From positions 28,186,740 through 28,246,739 of the forward strand of contig CAIIXF020000009.1 of assembly GCA_903813345.2 (NCBI GenBank): a DNA stretch of 60,000 bases, in the 5' to 3' direction. Under the pieces are notes generated by a model that worked only from the letters and a program-made list of their open reading frames with translations, was not told where the DNA came from and did no database searches. This document shows positions 12,601-27,059 of this stretch, piece by piece (the first letter of the stretch is position 1; every line of letters begins with the position of its first letter). Both the position numbers and the translations under genes were made by a program. Source of the DNA: Owenia fusiformis. Taxonomy: Eukaryota > Annelida > Polychaeta > Sabellida > Oweniidae.

Positions 12601-15600
12601 TCGGTAGATGACTATACATCATTCATATCAATATTTTTACGAATAACAGAATCAAGCTAATTTTACACAGGGGACCTTTAAACGCTCTTCCATTTTACAT
12701 TTATATCACATGAATTTGACATGGTATCCACTGTACAATATACACATATACTACAATAAAATACAGATTATAATAGCACATTAACAATGACATAAGTAAT
12801 TCAATGGCATACACATTTACATATACAATCAAGACGTCTCAGTTGGGCAGTCGGTCCGGGAAATGAACTATTCTAATATTTTTGCAATATAATGGGAGAT
12901 ACGGGGTAGACATGAACTATGCATTGATAATGACAACCCAAAGATCAATAGATCTCTGATTAGAATGTTTCTGCTTAATCTATTAATAAAACATATATAA
13001 AAGACACAAAAATCAGAGGTCATTTAAGCAGATCAGCAAGGTGGTAAACACTTCATATAATTAAAAAGGATCGGTAGGGATATGGTAACTCAATTTAACA
13101 TTATTTTTCTCAAACCAATTATTGAAAACATTCTGTAAAAACACGATCCTTTATGTAATAGTCACGAATTGACAACAATTTAACGTGAAAATCATTTATA
13201 TATATTTTATAATATTGTTGTTGTGACTGGTTTAGAGAAAAATGTGTTCAATGTTGTTCACCATATCGCTACCAAACGTTTCAGCTATCTACGTGTTTTG
13301 ATCATCCAAAGTTAAACTACGTGCACGTATCATTAGAAAATTCATGTGTCATTTAAAGTATTTAAACTCTATTTTAGTTGAAGTGTTTAAATCATCGCTT
13401 GTTGATCTCTTTATTTAAAATATTCATATTTTAACAGTTTATCAGTAATGCTCTATGCAACTAAGAGGCAGCTACTTCTACATATAGCAGCATTATTAGT
13501 TGCCAACAAGCATAATCCAGCTATGCAATGCTTCCACTACCCACTCCCCACTCCCCCTTAAGCCACCCCCTTACAAATGGTGTTATTGAAATGTACAAAT
13601 ATATTTTACATATATCATTATAATATAGTTATTAAGTCATTTTAAACTGATACTAAATATTTGTACTATTTACAAACAGATCTTATAAGAATTAAAACAT
13701 AAAATGTACCAGTTTAGCAAAATAGCTACAAATATGGGCTTCGTACAAGTCAACACTTACCCTGTGGTTCTGCCGTCGTCAACGACAATTGTAATAGTTT
13801 GAAAGATCTAGACTGTGATTGAGGCTCACTTGGTGCAGGCTCTGGACGGAACTGTGATCGTTCCTCGACAGCAGTCCGGGGCTGGGCAGAGTCTGGAGCA
13901 TCCTGGCCTTGTTGTGGGACGTTAACCACTCCCCTGAAAGTAAAGGTCCTGTGTTACAAATGTATGCTCCTGGAGCGTTGTGTACTACTTCTGTATACCA
14001 TTACACTGCCTAAATGGGTAAAAGTACGGGGATTTTGTCTGTGGTTTTGTCGCCTTATTTATAGGTGACCATTACGGACCCTCGTGCCCCCTAATATGGG
14101 ACACTATCTCATGGAACGTCTATCTCTCTTTTATGGTGAATATGAGAAAAATGATAAAACAATAAAATGAGAGCATATAAAGGTAAATATTTAAAAAAGA
14201 AGTGGTAGTTTCCTGAAACATTTGCCTATTGACAAAGGACAACAAAACAGTCTTGCATATCGTGTATGGATAAACCCTGTATCCAAAAAACCTCCCAGTA
14301 CACATCCCTTATGTATTCTATACCTACTTAGGCTCTAAATACATTATATCTCATAAAGTTCCAAAACTCAAAAACGTACTTACGCATTTATTTGTTGGAG
14401 AAGATAAATGAATTGGTTTAAAAATTTAAAATATAGAGCATAAGTTTGAAATATAATCGTTATTTTCTAAATTGAGTAAAACGTAAATTGAGTTCGCTTT
14501 TCAGGAGCGGGACCGGGATGGATACAGCGTGTATCCATCCCTGTCCCGGACCTTGGCGATAGTTCCCTAGATACACTATATATTTTCGCTCGTTATGTAC
14601 CTAGAACCTCAGTAGGTATGGAATACAATACCAGCACTCATTGTGAGAAATTATGACAATTTATCAGTTCTTTTCTCGTCATATTGCTAGCTAAAAAAAC
14701 AGAAATATGTGAAGAGTATTATATTAATAGAATGCCAATCCCCACTTTAGATCATGTACATATTATACATACACAGATCTGTTCCCTTCTTCAGGGTGGT
14801 CTAAAACGGAAACCATGCATTGTCCTCATATCTATGTCATTTCAATAAATTACTCCCCGATATATGATACATTTGTACATCGTTCAATTTCCTTCCACCT
14901 TATTTTATGACCAACAACATGCTTCAGGTTTGGCCATCATTGCACTCTAGGCAAACCTGCACAGTTGTCAATGACCCGAATGCATTCCTCAGCAGGTATG
15001 GCCTGAATGACAAGGATGATCTCACTTTTGAGGTCTGCAATTGGTCCATACAATCTATCTGTTATCCCCACAGTTAAAAGTCGGATAGGGGATTTTTGAA
15101 CGACGTGTGCAGGTTTACTTACAGTTGAGACTTAACTTTGTGCAAGCCTAGACTACCTAATGAAGTTTATACGTACCTCTCAACTATAAAGTCCACTTCG
15201 TTGCCTGCCCGAATGATCTCCATTTTGGCCTCTTGGTGGGACATATTTTGAGCAGGACATCGGCCTATTTGCAGGATGGCATCCCCGGGTCTCAGTCCGG
15301 CTTTGTGACCTAATCCATTTGGAGACACCTGGAACAAGATTCAGAAATAAACGGCGTGTGTAATAGATTAAGACGATGTTCTTTACATATAAGAGCGCGT
15401 CTGAGAGATCGGAATGGATACGATAGAAATTCATGATCACTTTTAAACATACTCGTATTATTCAAAACCACCGGGATTGTTATATCAACAATTTTATCTA
15501 CTTTGTATGTACTTTGGAGGGATAAAGACAAAGGGACACGGTTATCGCGATGCACTTTAGAGGGATAAAGACAAAGGCCCGGGCGCGGTTATCGCGATGG

Positions 15601-18600
15601 AGAATATAACATTACGCTTGATCGACGATCTCATTTCAGAAATTGTTCCATAAGATGGATACTGCATCATAGACAGATTTAACCAAAGATCAGATTAGGT
15701 ATACATCACCTATGAAGCGATAACATGGAAGCATTGCAAATCTAGGCGATTGAAGACATAATACAACCAGGTGGTTGTGTTGAGTATATGATAATTATAG
15801 TCTGTACATATACGAGGGGTGATCCAAAAGTCTTGGACGCCCTGCTCTCATTTTGTTGGTTTTGGATAAAATTACTTTAAACTTTCCAATAATAAAGACC
15901 AATGATCTAACTACTTTGTGTCTTAATTTCATGGTGAAATGATATATTTTATGTAGTTTTCTTGATAGTTATTAACATAGTGACCCTGCCACCCGGAACG
16001 GTATTCGCACATGGCAACTTTCAGCCTTTAATGTTGCCGCTATTTGACTGGTTTTGCAAGTCTTGACCACTATCTTTCCTTAAATTTTGAATGTTAAACC
16101 ATGTTAGTCTACTTCCTTTGTTACTAGGGAACCAATTAATTATGTTTTAATCATAATGTCACATATGGCAATGGCCGTATATGTCAAGTTCTAAGAAAAT
16201 GACATTAGACAATCAACACTCATTATGTTGTCATTTTTGCTCCAAGATGGCTGCTGAAATGCAGGACATGAAAGAAATCAAAGTGGAACAAAGAATACTA
16301 CAATATATCTTCACTATTATTGACATTGAGCAGCTACCATATGCACGATAAAGTCAAGATATGGCTCCGTGTGATTTTCTTCCTTTTCCTCAAGTTGAAA
16401 GGAGGGTTGGAATAAAATGTTTTTTACTCATTAGATAAGGTTTAGAGTGGCACTCCAGCAGCAGTTGTATCACATAGGCAATGGCCGTTTCATAAGTGTC
16501 TTTCATTCATTGGTAAAGCGGTATGAAAAATGTGTTCAAATTCGTGAAAAATATGTTGAAAAGTAGGTCTTAATATATGAAGATGATAATGGCAGATGAC
16601 ACTCAGACTGAAAATAGGAAATTCTCTCATATCGACTGGTTTTAGGTTGTGCAACTGCACCTAAATTATTTGCCATATTATAACAGTTGTGACGTGATTT
16701 GCTATATTTAAATACCGTTCCGGGTGGCAGGGACCCGGTATCAAAAAATATTTAGAAAAGTAGCTAAAATATATTAGTTTCTGTTGAAACTCATACACAA
16801 AGTTGTTAAGATGTTGATCTTTATTATCTGAAAGTTTCATGTAATTATATTAAGAAATAGCAAAGTTAGAGCGGGGCGTCCAAGACTTTTGGATCACCCC
16901 TCGTACTACATCGTTGAGGCCACGTCAGAACAACAGTTTCCGTCAGCAGAAGAAGTTTATGGGATCAGTTGTATCCTGAATACCCTGAATGTGTGCTATG
17001 GAACATCTCATACATTTCAAAATCACCTCTTACACCGATGAGGATAAAGGTTATACATTATGGCTTATGTAATCTTGATATAATTATTTCCATAGCATCT
17101 GAGCTTTATGGTAATCTAGTTAAGAATGCGATTACAGTAGTTTGTATTCAATACAGTAGCACACGGAAATGGGTAAATCGGGGCTCCAAAATGAGGAAAA
17201 CTTAAAATATCCCCCGATTCCGACTCATTTCAGCTTCATTTTAGCTAACTCAGTTTAAGATCGTATTCCCTACGCATCTTTAGATGTTTAGAAGACGAAA
17301 TGGGAAGGGAAAGTAGGATATAGTTTGCGGACGGTTTTACTTACCTTGTATTCGCGAATGCAACTAACGGCTGTCGGCTACCGGATCGACCTACTATTTT
17401 ATGACCAAACCAATAGTGGCAAGTACTGTTCATATTTAAATTAGTTGCCCATAAGATAGTAGGTTAATCAAGTAGCCGACAGACGTTACTTACATTCGCG
17501 AATACAAGCTTGGTGTCCTAAACCTCAAAGTACAATGTATGTTGCTTTTGTATCTTTCAGGTCCATGAGATTATCAACAAAATGCCTTAACCTAATAAAG
17601 AGACAATCATAGATTATTTGAACCAGATCATGATTGAACCATATAATAGCTATCCAGACAAGCAAGGTCGTCACTTATAATCATTCTGATAATCATAGCA
17701 TCTTTTTGTTTCACCTGAGAAGAAATGAGATGTCATGGTTATCATGATGACTTAGTAAATTACAAGTATTTGCAAGTATTCAAGGTGCGGTACACTTTTT
17801 AACATTAACATTTAGCGGTTGATAATTTTTTTTAATCAAGTCATTGCTATATCAATACGTATACAAAATACGAACTGTATGTTGTTAATACTGCTGTTGT
17901 CAAAATGTTTAGCATTGAAATGTAATCATTTCTCCAATCTAAAGCAGATCGCTTATTTCAATAACGTACATGCATGGATTCTTTTGGCCACGATCTGTCC
18001 AACGTCGATTTGATATGTGAACTTATATGGGGACATGTCAAGTTAAGTTTTGTATGTAAAGAAATATGTTGACATATTACTTCGAAATCCTATACTTGAA
18101 CAGTTTTAACTGTACGTTTTATACGTTAATTGTTCATAGAAAATATAAAAATAGTTCAATCATATCTCAACTGTAGGAAATTGTTCAAGTTCAAACTTCA
18201 AATAAGCAATGACTATAAAAAGAAATGAAACACAATTATCAAAAATACTATAGAATCGTATGCAAAATGGACTTTGCAGAGTCTCTATGGGGACTCTTTG
18301 CGTATTAACGATATGCTAGTCTCTATATGATTAAAAGATGTTTGTTTGAATAAACGCCCATTTGGGCATTTATTTGAAAAGGTACTAAATTTCATTAAAA
18401 CACCAATCTAGGACAAAAAGACTACTATCTAGTAGATGATAAATTCGTTTTGTAAACAAAAGGTAGAATATATATACAGCATATATAGATTTTTCTACAC
18501 GAACGACAATTGAACTCGCTTATATATTAACTCACATCTAACATTTCTGAGTAGTCTTTCGGCCTGTATACTGGGTTTCTAATTTAATTTAAAAGCAATA

Positions 18601-20249
18601 AATTATTTCTCCTTATTTTACTCTCAATCCATGGCTCTAAATAACAGATAGGTTGTGATAAGTACTTTATAATGAATGTCTCGAACATAATCAGAAACAG
18701 ATCTATTTTAATTATTAACTATATTCTGTCCAGCTTTACATGGAATTCAGCTCAAGAGATTTGAGTGTACTCTAAAAACGGCTCAAGTTTGCCAATCCAC
18801 GGAGCAAATACAGTAAAACCTATCTAATCCCAACGCCACTGGGACCGGCTAAAAGTGTTTGGATTAGCAGGTGTTCACATTTCAAGGTTTTCTTAATACG
18901 TGATTTATGGGAGATAGCAAAATTTGGACTGAGAATAAGAGTTCACATTCGATTGAGAGATGTTCGAATTTGAGAGGTGTTCGGATATAGAGATTTCACT
19001 GTATGCAACACACTAAACGTACTCTCTGCTTTGCTTTAGCTATCCAGTACAGTATTTTTATCACTAGCTTAGGTTAGCCTAATACTCTAGCATCCTATTA
19101 CATTCCAAATATGGCACCTAGTTGCAACTGATATAACCCAAAAGTGATGCTACCTGGATTAATAAAAGCTGCCAAAGTCGTTCATATTCTGTACAATATG
19201 CCAATTATACATATAGCTTTGATTTTTGTCCCTCGTTAAGTGCCAGTCTTGAAATGAGGACTATGAATGCAAATATTTATTTATGTATGCTTTATATAAG
19301 GTGTAAATAAGGGGTGATCAAGGTTACTTAGGGGTTAGCTATAAGTAAAGTTGGAGTATAAGTATTTAGCCAGTAAATTACGCTTGCAACAGTATGTGAA
19401 AATGAAAATATCTGAAAAATCATTATTTATCATTTTGATCCATGATCAAGGGAGAGAGAGATTAGGAGTTGAAGTTGATCATTGTCCTGACATCGTCAAG
19501 ATTACTGCGTTGCCCTGGTGACCAAAGACATAAATGACGATTTTCATCATAATCCAACATAGAACCACCATAGAAGCTTGAATAGTTTGAATCTGATAGC
19601 TCATTCAGAATTTATTCGAAACATACATATCATTCAAAAGAGCAAGCAAGCCAATTCATCTCAAATGGATACTGGTCATCAAGGCTTTGGTTACAAACGA
19701 TTTAATTATATATCACTTTCATATATGCTCCGGCTCGTGTAAACCCTAAATATGTGTTACTCGTATTATTTGTGAAGTGGAGTACTGTGTGCATGTTCTT
19801 GTTAATTAATAATCCGTGTAGTATAGTCAGCTGTGGATGTTTGGTTAATGGCTGGTTTAATTGAATTAAAGAGTATTTCAATGCAAAAAATGGATTTTTT
19901 TACTTAAAGAACATGCATATCTACCAAACATACAAAAACTAACATTCTACGACCACACCCAGAGGATACCGTCAGCCATTCATTTCCTGATTCGCTGATT
20001 TGAGATCAGTTTATCGATCAGTATTCAATTCCAAGTTATAAAACCATTGTTTTGACTTCTTGGAGCATTCATTCAGTAGTAATTAAATTTAAAAAGTCCC
20101 GGGTAAAAGATTTTAAAGTTGTAGTATCTTACCTGTTGAACGTACAAGACGTGGCCATACTCTCGTCCTCCATGCATTCGAAACCCCCATGGTATGCCAG
20201 TATTGTGTCTCCTCAGCCGAACTAGTCCCTGACCCCCGGGTTGCGCCAT
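1161..20249 (-). CDS. PDZ-domain protein of the ALP/Enigma/Zasp type with a long Pro-Lys-Glu repeat tail (four-exon model)
   Basis: Four minus-strand exons join in phase: 20249-20133, 15328-15177, 13933-13761 and 3637-1161, giving 972 residues and a TAG/TAA-type stop at the 1161 end. Residues 1-90 form one PDZ domain: carboxylate loop PWGF at 20-23, GLRPGD at 50-55, and His70 at the first position of helix B, as in class I PDZ domains. Residues 91-147 are a linker with SRSFKLLQ, resembling the segment after the PDZ in PDLIM/LDB3 proteins. Residues 148-972 are one exon of low-complexity charged sequence. No LIM domain is seen, so this is either a LIM-less isoform or a divergent member. Family knowledge puts such proteins at actin/alpha-actinin structures (Z-discs, stress fibres); the elastic role of the tail is inference. 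Splice sites are GT-AG. Introns are 4.8, 1.2 and 10.1 kb and could hide extra exons. Confidence 0.75.
1395..2240 (-). repeat. 27-bp coding minisatellite (nine-residue PPKEEPKPx units)
   Basis: About 30 imperfect copies of a 27-bp unit; the plus strand reads like GGTTCCGGTTTTGATTC then TTCTTTAGGA. Each encodes nine residues, with positions 6 and 9 varying (P/S; A/E/S/T). One unit is shortened (PKPEPKEEP), so the array varies by whole codons and keeps the frame. Confidence 0.85.
5545..6135. mobile_element. MITE with Tc1/mariner-like ends (about 590 bp)
   Basis: The left end reads TACATGGTGAGCCAA and the right end is the reverse complement of TACAGGGTGAGCCAA, both starting at a TA dinucleotide. 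There is no coding capacity. TA target and CAGGGTG-type ends fit the Tc1/mariner superfamily. Confidence 0.6.
9977..10265. mobile_element. Short MITE with CAGGGTG ends (about 290 bp)
   Basis: The left end TACAGGGTGACTCAAAACG is matched by the reverse complement of the right end, TACAGGGTGGAACAAAACG. TA flanks both sides. No ORF. Related in end sequence to the 5545-6135 element. Confidence 0.6.
10928..11173. mobile_element. Two adjacent palindromes, probably one foldback MITE
   Basis: 10928-11064 is an imperfect palindrome whose arms begin GTTATTGAATGATTTGAAGT and pair over about 45 bp. Directly after it, about 11088-11173, a second inverted pair (GTATTGGTACTGAG / GTATTGCTACTGAG, about 23 bp arms) surrounds a short loop. 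No coding frame. Confidence 0.55.
11333..11515. repeat. 45-bp minisatellite, about four copies
   Basis: The unit begins GTAAAACGCACGGATCC and recurs every 45 bp: about 11335, 11380, 11425 and 11470. Because 45 is a multiple of three, both strands keep an open frame across it; the minus-strand ORF (11715-11272) reads a 15-residue repeat ending HGSVRF. I do not recognise that ORF and do not call it a gene. Confidence 0.7.
11716..13760. other. Gene-free intron DNA
   Basis: No exon, RNA gene or clear transposon end was seen. The sequence is AT-rich with short G-rich (12360-12440) and C-rich (13535-13575) tracts. Confidence 0.4.
13761..13933 (-). CDS. PDZ gene exon 3: linker with SRSFKLLQ motif
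   Basis: The acceptor is ctttcag| at 13934 and the donor is CACAGG|gtaagt at 13761; 173 nt. Translation in the frame set by exon 2 is open and rich in Pro, Gln and Ser. It includes SRSFKLLQ, close to the SR(S/T)F(K/R) stretch found after the PDZ in PDLIM/LDB3 proteins. It ends one base into a codon, which matches the acceptor of the large exon at 3637. No database comparison was possible. Confidence 0.65.
14507..14555. repeat. Near-perfect hairpin in PDZ intron 2
   Basis: The sequence GGGACCGGGATGGATACA, a three-base loop, then the reverse complement with one mismatch. Arms are about 20 bp. It may be a short MITE remnant. Confidence 0.6.
14786..15075 (-). mobile_element. Mariner-type transposon remnant (transposase C-terminus, reverse)
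   Basis: The left end is TCAGGGTGGTCTAAAACGG. On the minus strand a frame around 15060-14940 reads DLKSEIILVIQAIPAEE then VIDNCAG. This is the helical C-terminal part of Tc1/mariner-like transposases that follows the KD(R/Q)VY segment. The same protein piece is present on the plus strand at 47755-47900 and in its duplicate. Broken by stops; not functional. Confidence 0.6.
15177..15328 (-). CDS. PDZ gene exon 2: second half of the PDZ domain
   Basis: Acceptor ttccag| precedes GTG TCT CCA, and the donor is GAGAG|gtacgt at 15177. The 152-nt exon continues exon 1 in frame: VSPNGLGHKAGLRPGD, then NMSHQEAKMEII (helix B with the peptide-contacting His) and a final strand DFIVER. It ends two bases into a codon, completed by the next exon. 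Confidence 0.85.
15511..15600. repeat. Two-copy tandem repeat of about 45 bp
   Basis: GAGGGATAAAGACAAAGG followed by CGGTTATCGCGATG occurs twice in a row, the second copy carrying a few extra G/C bases. Confidence 0.55.
15814..16912. mobile_element. Degenerate mariner element with long inverted repeats, apparently nested
   Basis: The outer ends are TA + CGAGGGGTGATCCAAAAGTC and its reverse complement at 16912. Similarity between the two arms continues for about 165 bp (15814-15980 and 16735-16912). Inside lies a second perfect inverted pair, CCCTGCCACCCGGAACGG plus four more bases, at 15985-16006 and 16712-16733. Between these, broken plus-strand frames keep mariner transposase marks: MAPCDF followed by FP near 16360 (the DLAPCDFF region before the last catalytic Asp/Lys block) and RYEKCVQIR then KYVEK with a stop near 16510-16565 (the transposase C-terminus). 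TA duplication flanks the outer ends. Clearly inactive. Confidence 0.75.
17345..17508. mobile_element. 164-bp MITE with about 37-bp inverted ends
   Basis: The left arm CTTGTATTCGCGAATG continues through CTGTCGGCTAC and is matched by the reverse complement at 17472-17508 with three or four differences. The interior is also partly self-complementary around an AT-rich centre. No ORF. Confidence 0.7.
18809..19003. mobile_element. Pogo/Tigger-type MITE (195 bp)
   Basis: It starts TACAGTAAAACCTATCTAAT and ends with the reverse complement GAGATTTCACTGTA, with GTTCGGAT / GGATTAG boxes inside. CAGTAAAACC(T)CTCTAAT ends with a TA target are typical of pogo-like elements. Only ends and short interior remain. 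Confidence 0.7.
19004..20132. other. PDZ intron 1, 5' part
   Basis: No exon or mobile element is supported. AT-rich unique-looking sequence up to the donor of PDZ exon 1. Confidence 0.35.
20133..20249 (-). CDS. PDZ gene exon 1: start codon and first half of the PDZ domain
   Basis: The exon runs from ATG at 20249-20247 to the donor CAG|gtaaga at 20133 and encodes 39 residues, ending in phase 0. It carries the PDZ carboxylate-binding loop PWGF followed by RMHGGREYG and the strand HVLYVQQ. This is the typical split point of PDLIM-type PDZ domains. The start is chosen because it is the first ATG before the domain and PDLIM PDZ domains start almost at the N-terminus. No TATA box is obvious upstream. 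Confidence 0.8.
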
Positions 20250-21349
20250 ATTGGCAGAATAAACGCAACAAAATCAACAAAACCGCACCAAGAGATTTTG
20301 CTTGATATCCGGAAGTAGATACATGTAGATCAACGCACTGGCCTGCGCAGAAATATACACACAGTAAAACACCGTAACGCACCGTTGTCCTAATTGGTGT
20401 TTCACAGGAAAACTTTTAAAGTGTGGGGGAAAATCAGATTTTAAATGTTCAGTGTCTATTCTTCTCAACTCATTATTACATTCATACAAGTGATTTGAAA
20501 ATTAGTTTGAAAGAAATCAATATTTTGATGAATAAAATGTAAATTTTATGCTATGGATTCTGTACCAGAATATCTATGCCTCTTCTATATTTTGACAATA
20601 AAAAGATGGCATTGCAGTGAACCTGTGGCACATAAAAGTAACTTCACTTCTGCCATCTTTTCATCGGTATCTCAGAATTTTGGCGTTCCAAACAAGTTTT
20701 TAAGTTTGTTAACTTAGTGTAATATTACAGTCGGAGTTTGTTAACGGTGCAACAATAAGTGCAGGGGGGGGGGGTAGGGTATTCAACAATCATAGACCAG
20801 TGTCAAAATATATTTGAGTTTGGATATTTCATTAAGACTAGCATATATTTTCATTTTCTACAAAGAAACATCCTGGATGAACATTATTTCATTTGATATT
20901 CCTCTTGAAACGTTGTGGATCTTAAAAATATATAAGGGGGGCTCTCTTTAAAGGAGCTTTGAACTGAATTTACACTTCTTAATGCTGAAATTGATAGTTT
21001 AAACAAACATTTTAAGAAAATAGTTATGTCAAAGGAGATGTTAAGCCAAATATTGACCTGATAGCTCAGAAAAATAAAAAAATTCGAATTTTCTCTCTAC
21101 AGTCCTTGTTGCCCCAAAGGGGAATACAGATGACTCCGTCGTCAGGAAAGTTTGCTGTAGCAGCTGAAGCCAGGAAGCGATATCTTGTTGGTCCAGAACC
21201 TCACCGGCTTTTGCCTAGGTGGTCAATTCTTGTGTGGGTTAGATTAGGACGCTAGAGCAGGGCCCTCAATCCATGTAAGCAGAACTACCATCCTCAAGAC
21301 AGGGTAAAATTAGATGGAAATGGTGTTAATGTACGTAGTGATGCTCCTC
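20250..21349. other. Intergenic DNA upstream of the PDZ gene
   Basis: It holds the 5' flank of the minus-strand PDZ gene. A run of G at 20764-20774 is present. No promoter element could be assigned with confidence and no coding frame is supported. Confidence 0.35.
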
Positions 21350-21840
21350 CAAAGGGTCATCTACTTAAGGTCTCGGGGTCAGTGATCAGAAATCTACAAC
21401 AAACAGGAAATGAAAAAATCACGTGGATTAGAATTTTTTGAACTAAGAGAACAGCGTTCTGCTTAACCTTCAATCAGTTTTACTACGCCCATGTATAATT
21501 TACATGACCAGGATCACAATGGTCATGGTCATTTCCGAAAGGTCACTGAACAGAATATTTTGAATTTTCATGTTCGAAAAATGTGCCCAAAATATTGCTT
21601 TAAATGATAGTCACATTTTCAGAGGGTTGAAAAAGCTATGTCAGCATGATAATGGTCATTTTGACCATGACCTTTGTGATCCTGGCAATGCAAATGATAT
21701 ATTGGAGTAGTTCAACTGACTGAAGATCAAACGGCAGAATTCTGTTATCTTACTTCAAAAAATTCTAAAATCCACATGGTGTTTCATTTTCTGTTTGGTG
21801 TACATTTCTGATAACTACTCCGAGTCCTTAACCCCTGTGA
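21350..21840. mobile_element. Large imperfect palindrome (foldback element, about 490 bp)
   Basis: The left arm (about 21355-21560) and right arm (about 21640-21838) are reverse complements over most of their length. Matching blocks include ATCAGAAAT(C/G)TACA, AGAATTTTTTGAA and CCAGGATCACAA(T/A)GGTCATG. No coding capacity. Confidence 0.65.
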
Positions 21841-22399
21841 GCTATTCGGTTTCATTCAGCAAAAGTTATCATGGAGGCATCCCTTGGCAACCTCTATGTC
21901 GGCCCCTATGATGAATATGGCCACGCAATTGTCACTCTACTATGCCTAACCCCTAGAAATGCATAAGATACTCTGTTTGTCTAATTGTATTGTTTAGTTT
22001 ATTTTTGCAAGTACCTTATTAATATCTAACAGTCTTCCGATAAACCATTCATAAGGAACAGACAAATAAAAACAAATAACATAATCATTACTAATAAGCC
22101 AAATCGGTTGCTCATGAACGCTAAATGCAAGGTATGGTAGAGTGATTGTAGGCCCTGCCTATTATTGGACTTTTGTACGTATTTGACATTCACACCTCCA
22201 TGGGCTTTTAACTAGACACGAGTCACATTGAATCGTGACAACAATAATTATTTTGCACGAAACAGACCCTAAAAAATGTTGATTCAACTTCAAACTCCAC
22301 ATTGGGAATTGAATATCTGGTCCAATATAGATAACCCAGAACCATAAAACAATAAATAAAACATTGAATGATATCACGCACCTGACAATAGCCATGGTT

Positions 22400-22405
22400 T
22401 ATAAA
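22400..22405 (+). promoter_or_regulatory. Candidate TATA box of the amylase gene
   Basis: TATAAA lies 51 bp before the amylase ATG, which would place transcription start about 20-25 bp before the start codon. Short leaders are common in animal amylase genes. Position is the only support. Confidence 0.35.
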
Positions 22406-22455
22406 CTGTTGATTAGGTATAGAGTGAATAATAAGTATTTTATTCAAAAAAGGAA

Positions 22456-25706
<3,251 letters not shown>

Positions 25707-25733
25707 ATCATCGGCAAATTGTAATATAACGTT

Positions 25734-25759
25734 AATAAAAATGTCTATAAAATAATAAA
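25734..25759 (+). terminator. Poly(A) signals of the amylase gene
   Basis: AATAAA occurs at 25734-25739 and again at 25754-25759, 28 and 48 bp after the stop codon. Confidence 0.6.
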
Positions 25760-25919
25760 CTCTATAGACTACATGTTCTCCACCATATAAACGAATGAAA
25801 ATTTAGGATGAAAAATATTAGTGTTAATTTATTTAGCTTTTGAGAGGTAAGACCGCCTATAGATTAGACAAAGTTTTTTATAGAGAGCAGTCACAACTCA
25901 CAACTGTGATGATGATACT

Positions 25920-26437
25920 TTTTATGCTACTTGTTTTTTCTCATAAAATAAACAATGCAATGTCTGAGGTGCGGTAGAACCACCAATGATACTGTCAAAC
26001 ACATGATAGTAGAATGTCAATTTTTAATTGCATTAAGAAATGAAATGTATGAAAATATTATAAATAGCATCTCTGTGCATCAGTCATGTGAACTCCTAAA
26101 CAGTGAAGATGACATAATCCTAGAATTTCTCCTTGGAGGACGCTCCGATATTTTGCATACAATTGATGATGCCACATCAATAAAATTGCTTAACATATGT
26201 GCAACATACATCAATATGATGATGTACAGATTCACCAACACTTGTTTAGAATAATACTGCACTGGTAGTACAGATCATCTACCTATATTTTTAAAAGAAA
26301 GTCACACATCTGTACATACTATGATACTATAAATAGTTTTCTTATTATAATTTTATTTTGATATAATGTAAATTGCTGCTTATTAATGTTGTAAATCTTC
26401 ATAATGAAGGAAATAAATCAATACAATACAATACACT
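25920..26437 (+). mobile_element. 5'-truncated LINE tail with AATAC repeat end
   Basis: A frame at 25955-26254 begins with CLRCGRTTNDTVKHMIVEC, the zinc-knuckle-like C-x2-C-x8-H-x4-C region that follows the reverse transcriptase in CR1/Jockey-type LINEs. A short 3' UTR ends in CAATACAATACAATACA. Only the last part of the element is present. Confidence 0.6.
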
Positions 26438-27059
26438 TGTAGATTTTATTCATACCTTATATGCTGTGTTTCTAAATAACCACGCAGTTCTAATTTTCTT
26501 TCTGCATTTTTGAGAGAGAGTTTTCGCTATTGGAATATATTACGTATTCAATATTTGGAATATGATCCCATCCCAATATTCGCAATTTATTAGCATACGG
26601 ATGAAATAAATGAGCATGATCCGAATCTGAATTCGGGAATCGTCGGAATGACAAGTAGATCAAACCATTTCAATGAACATCACCTCATAGCGAAACACCG
26701 TAACCGATTTAGTCGAAATTGGTTATTTTAATGAAAGTTTAAGAATCCGGGAGAATCCGAACAGCTTGGACTCGACATGACGAGTACATTAAATTACTTC
26801 CATGGAAGTTTCTTTACAACAGTCCCCTAAATTCCAAAACAATCCGAATAAAGATGTAGATTAAAGAATGTAATGGAAGTTCAGTCCCCTGAATCCCCAA
26901 ATCAGCCGAATCGCCGTCAATCGTCAATCGACGGTTTAAAAATGAAGGTCAAATAGTCTGAAATGAACCTGTTTTTCCGAATACATTCTGAAGTAAACCT
27001 TATCAAACTTCAACAAACATAAACCTTTTTACGCCAAGTCCGGTGTAAAAGGGTAGTAG
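26438..27059. other. Intergenic DNA between two LINE tails
   Basis: No coding frame or repeat ends recognised. Confidence 0.3.

Larger units (their letters stand above)
3638..13760 (-). other. Intron 3 of the PDZ gene (about 10.1 kb)
   Basis: AT-rich DNA with no supported exon. Listed separately are two Tc1/mariner-type MITEs (5545-6135, 9977-10265), a palindromic element (10928-11173) and a 45-bp minisatellite (11333-11515). Otherwise I see only low-complexity patches: a TTTG-rich tract near 9446-9510, a TC run near 10783-10795, and C-rich DNA near 13540-13575. Short ORFs here show no family resemblance. Confidence 0.5.
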
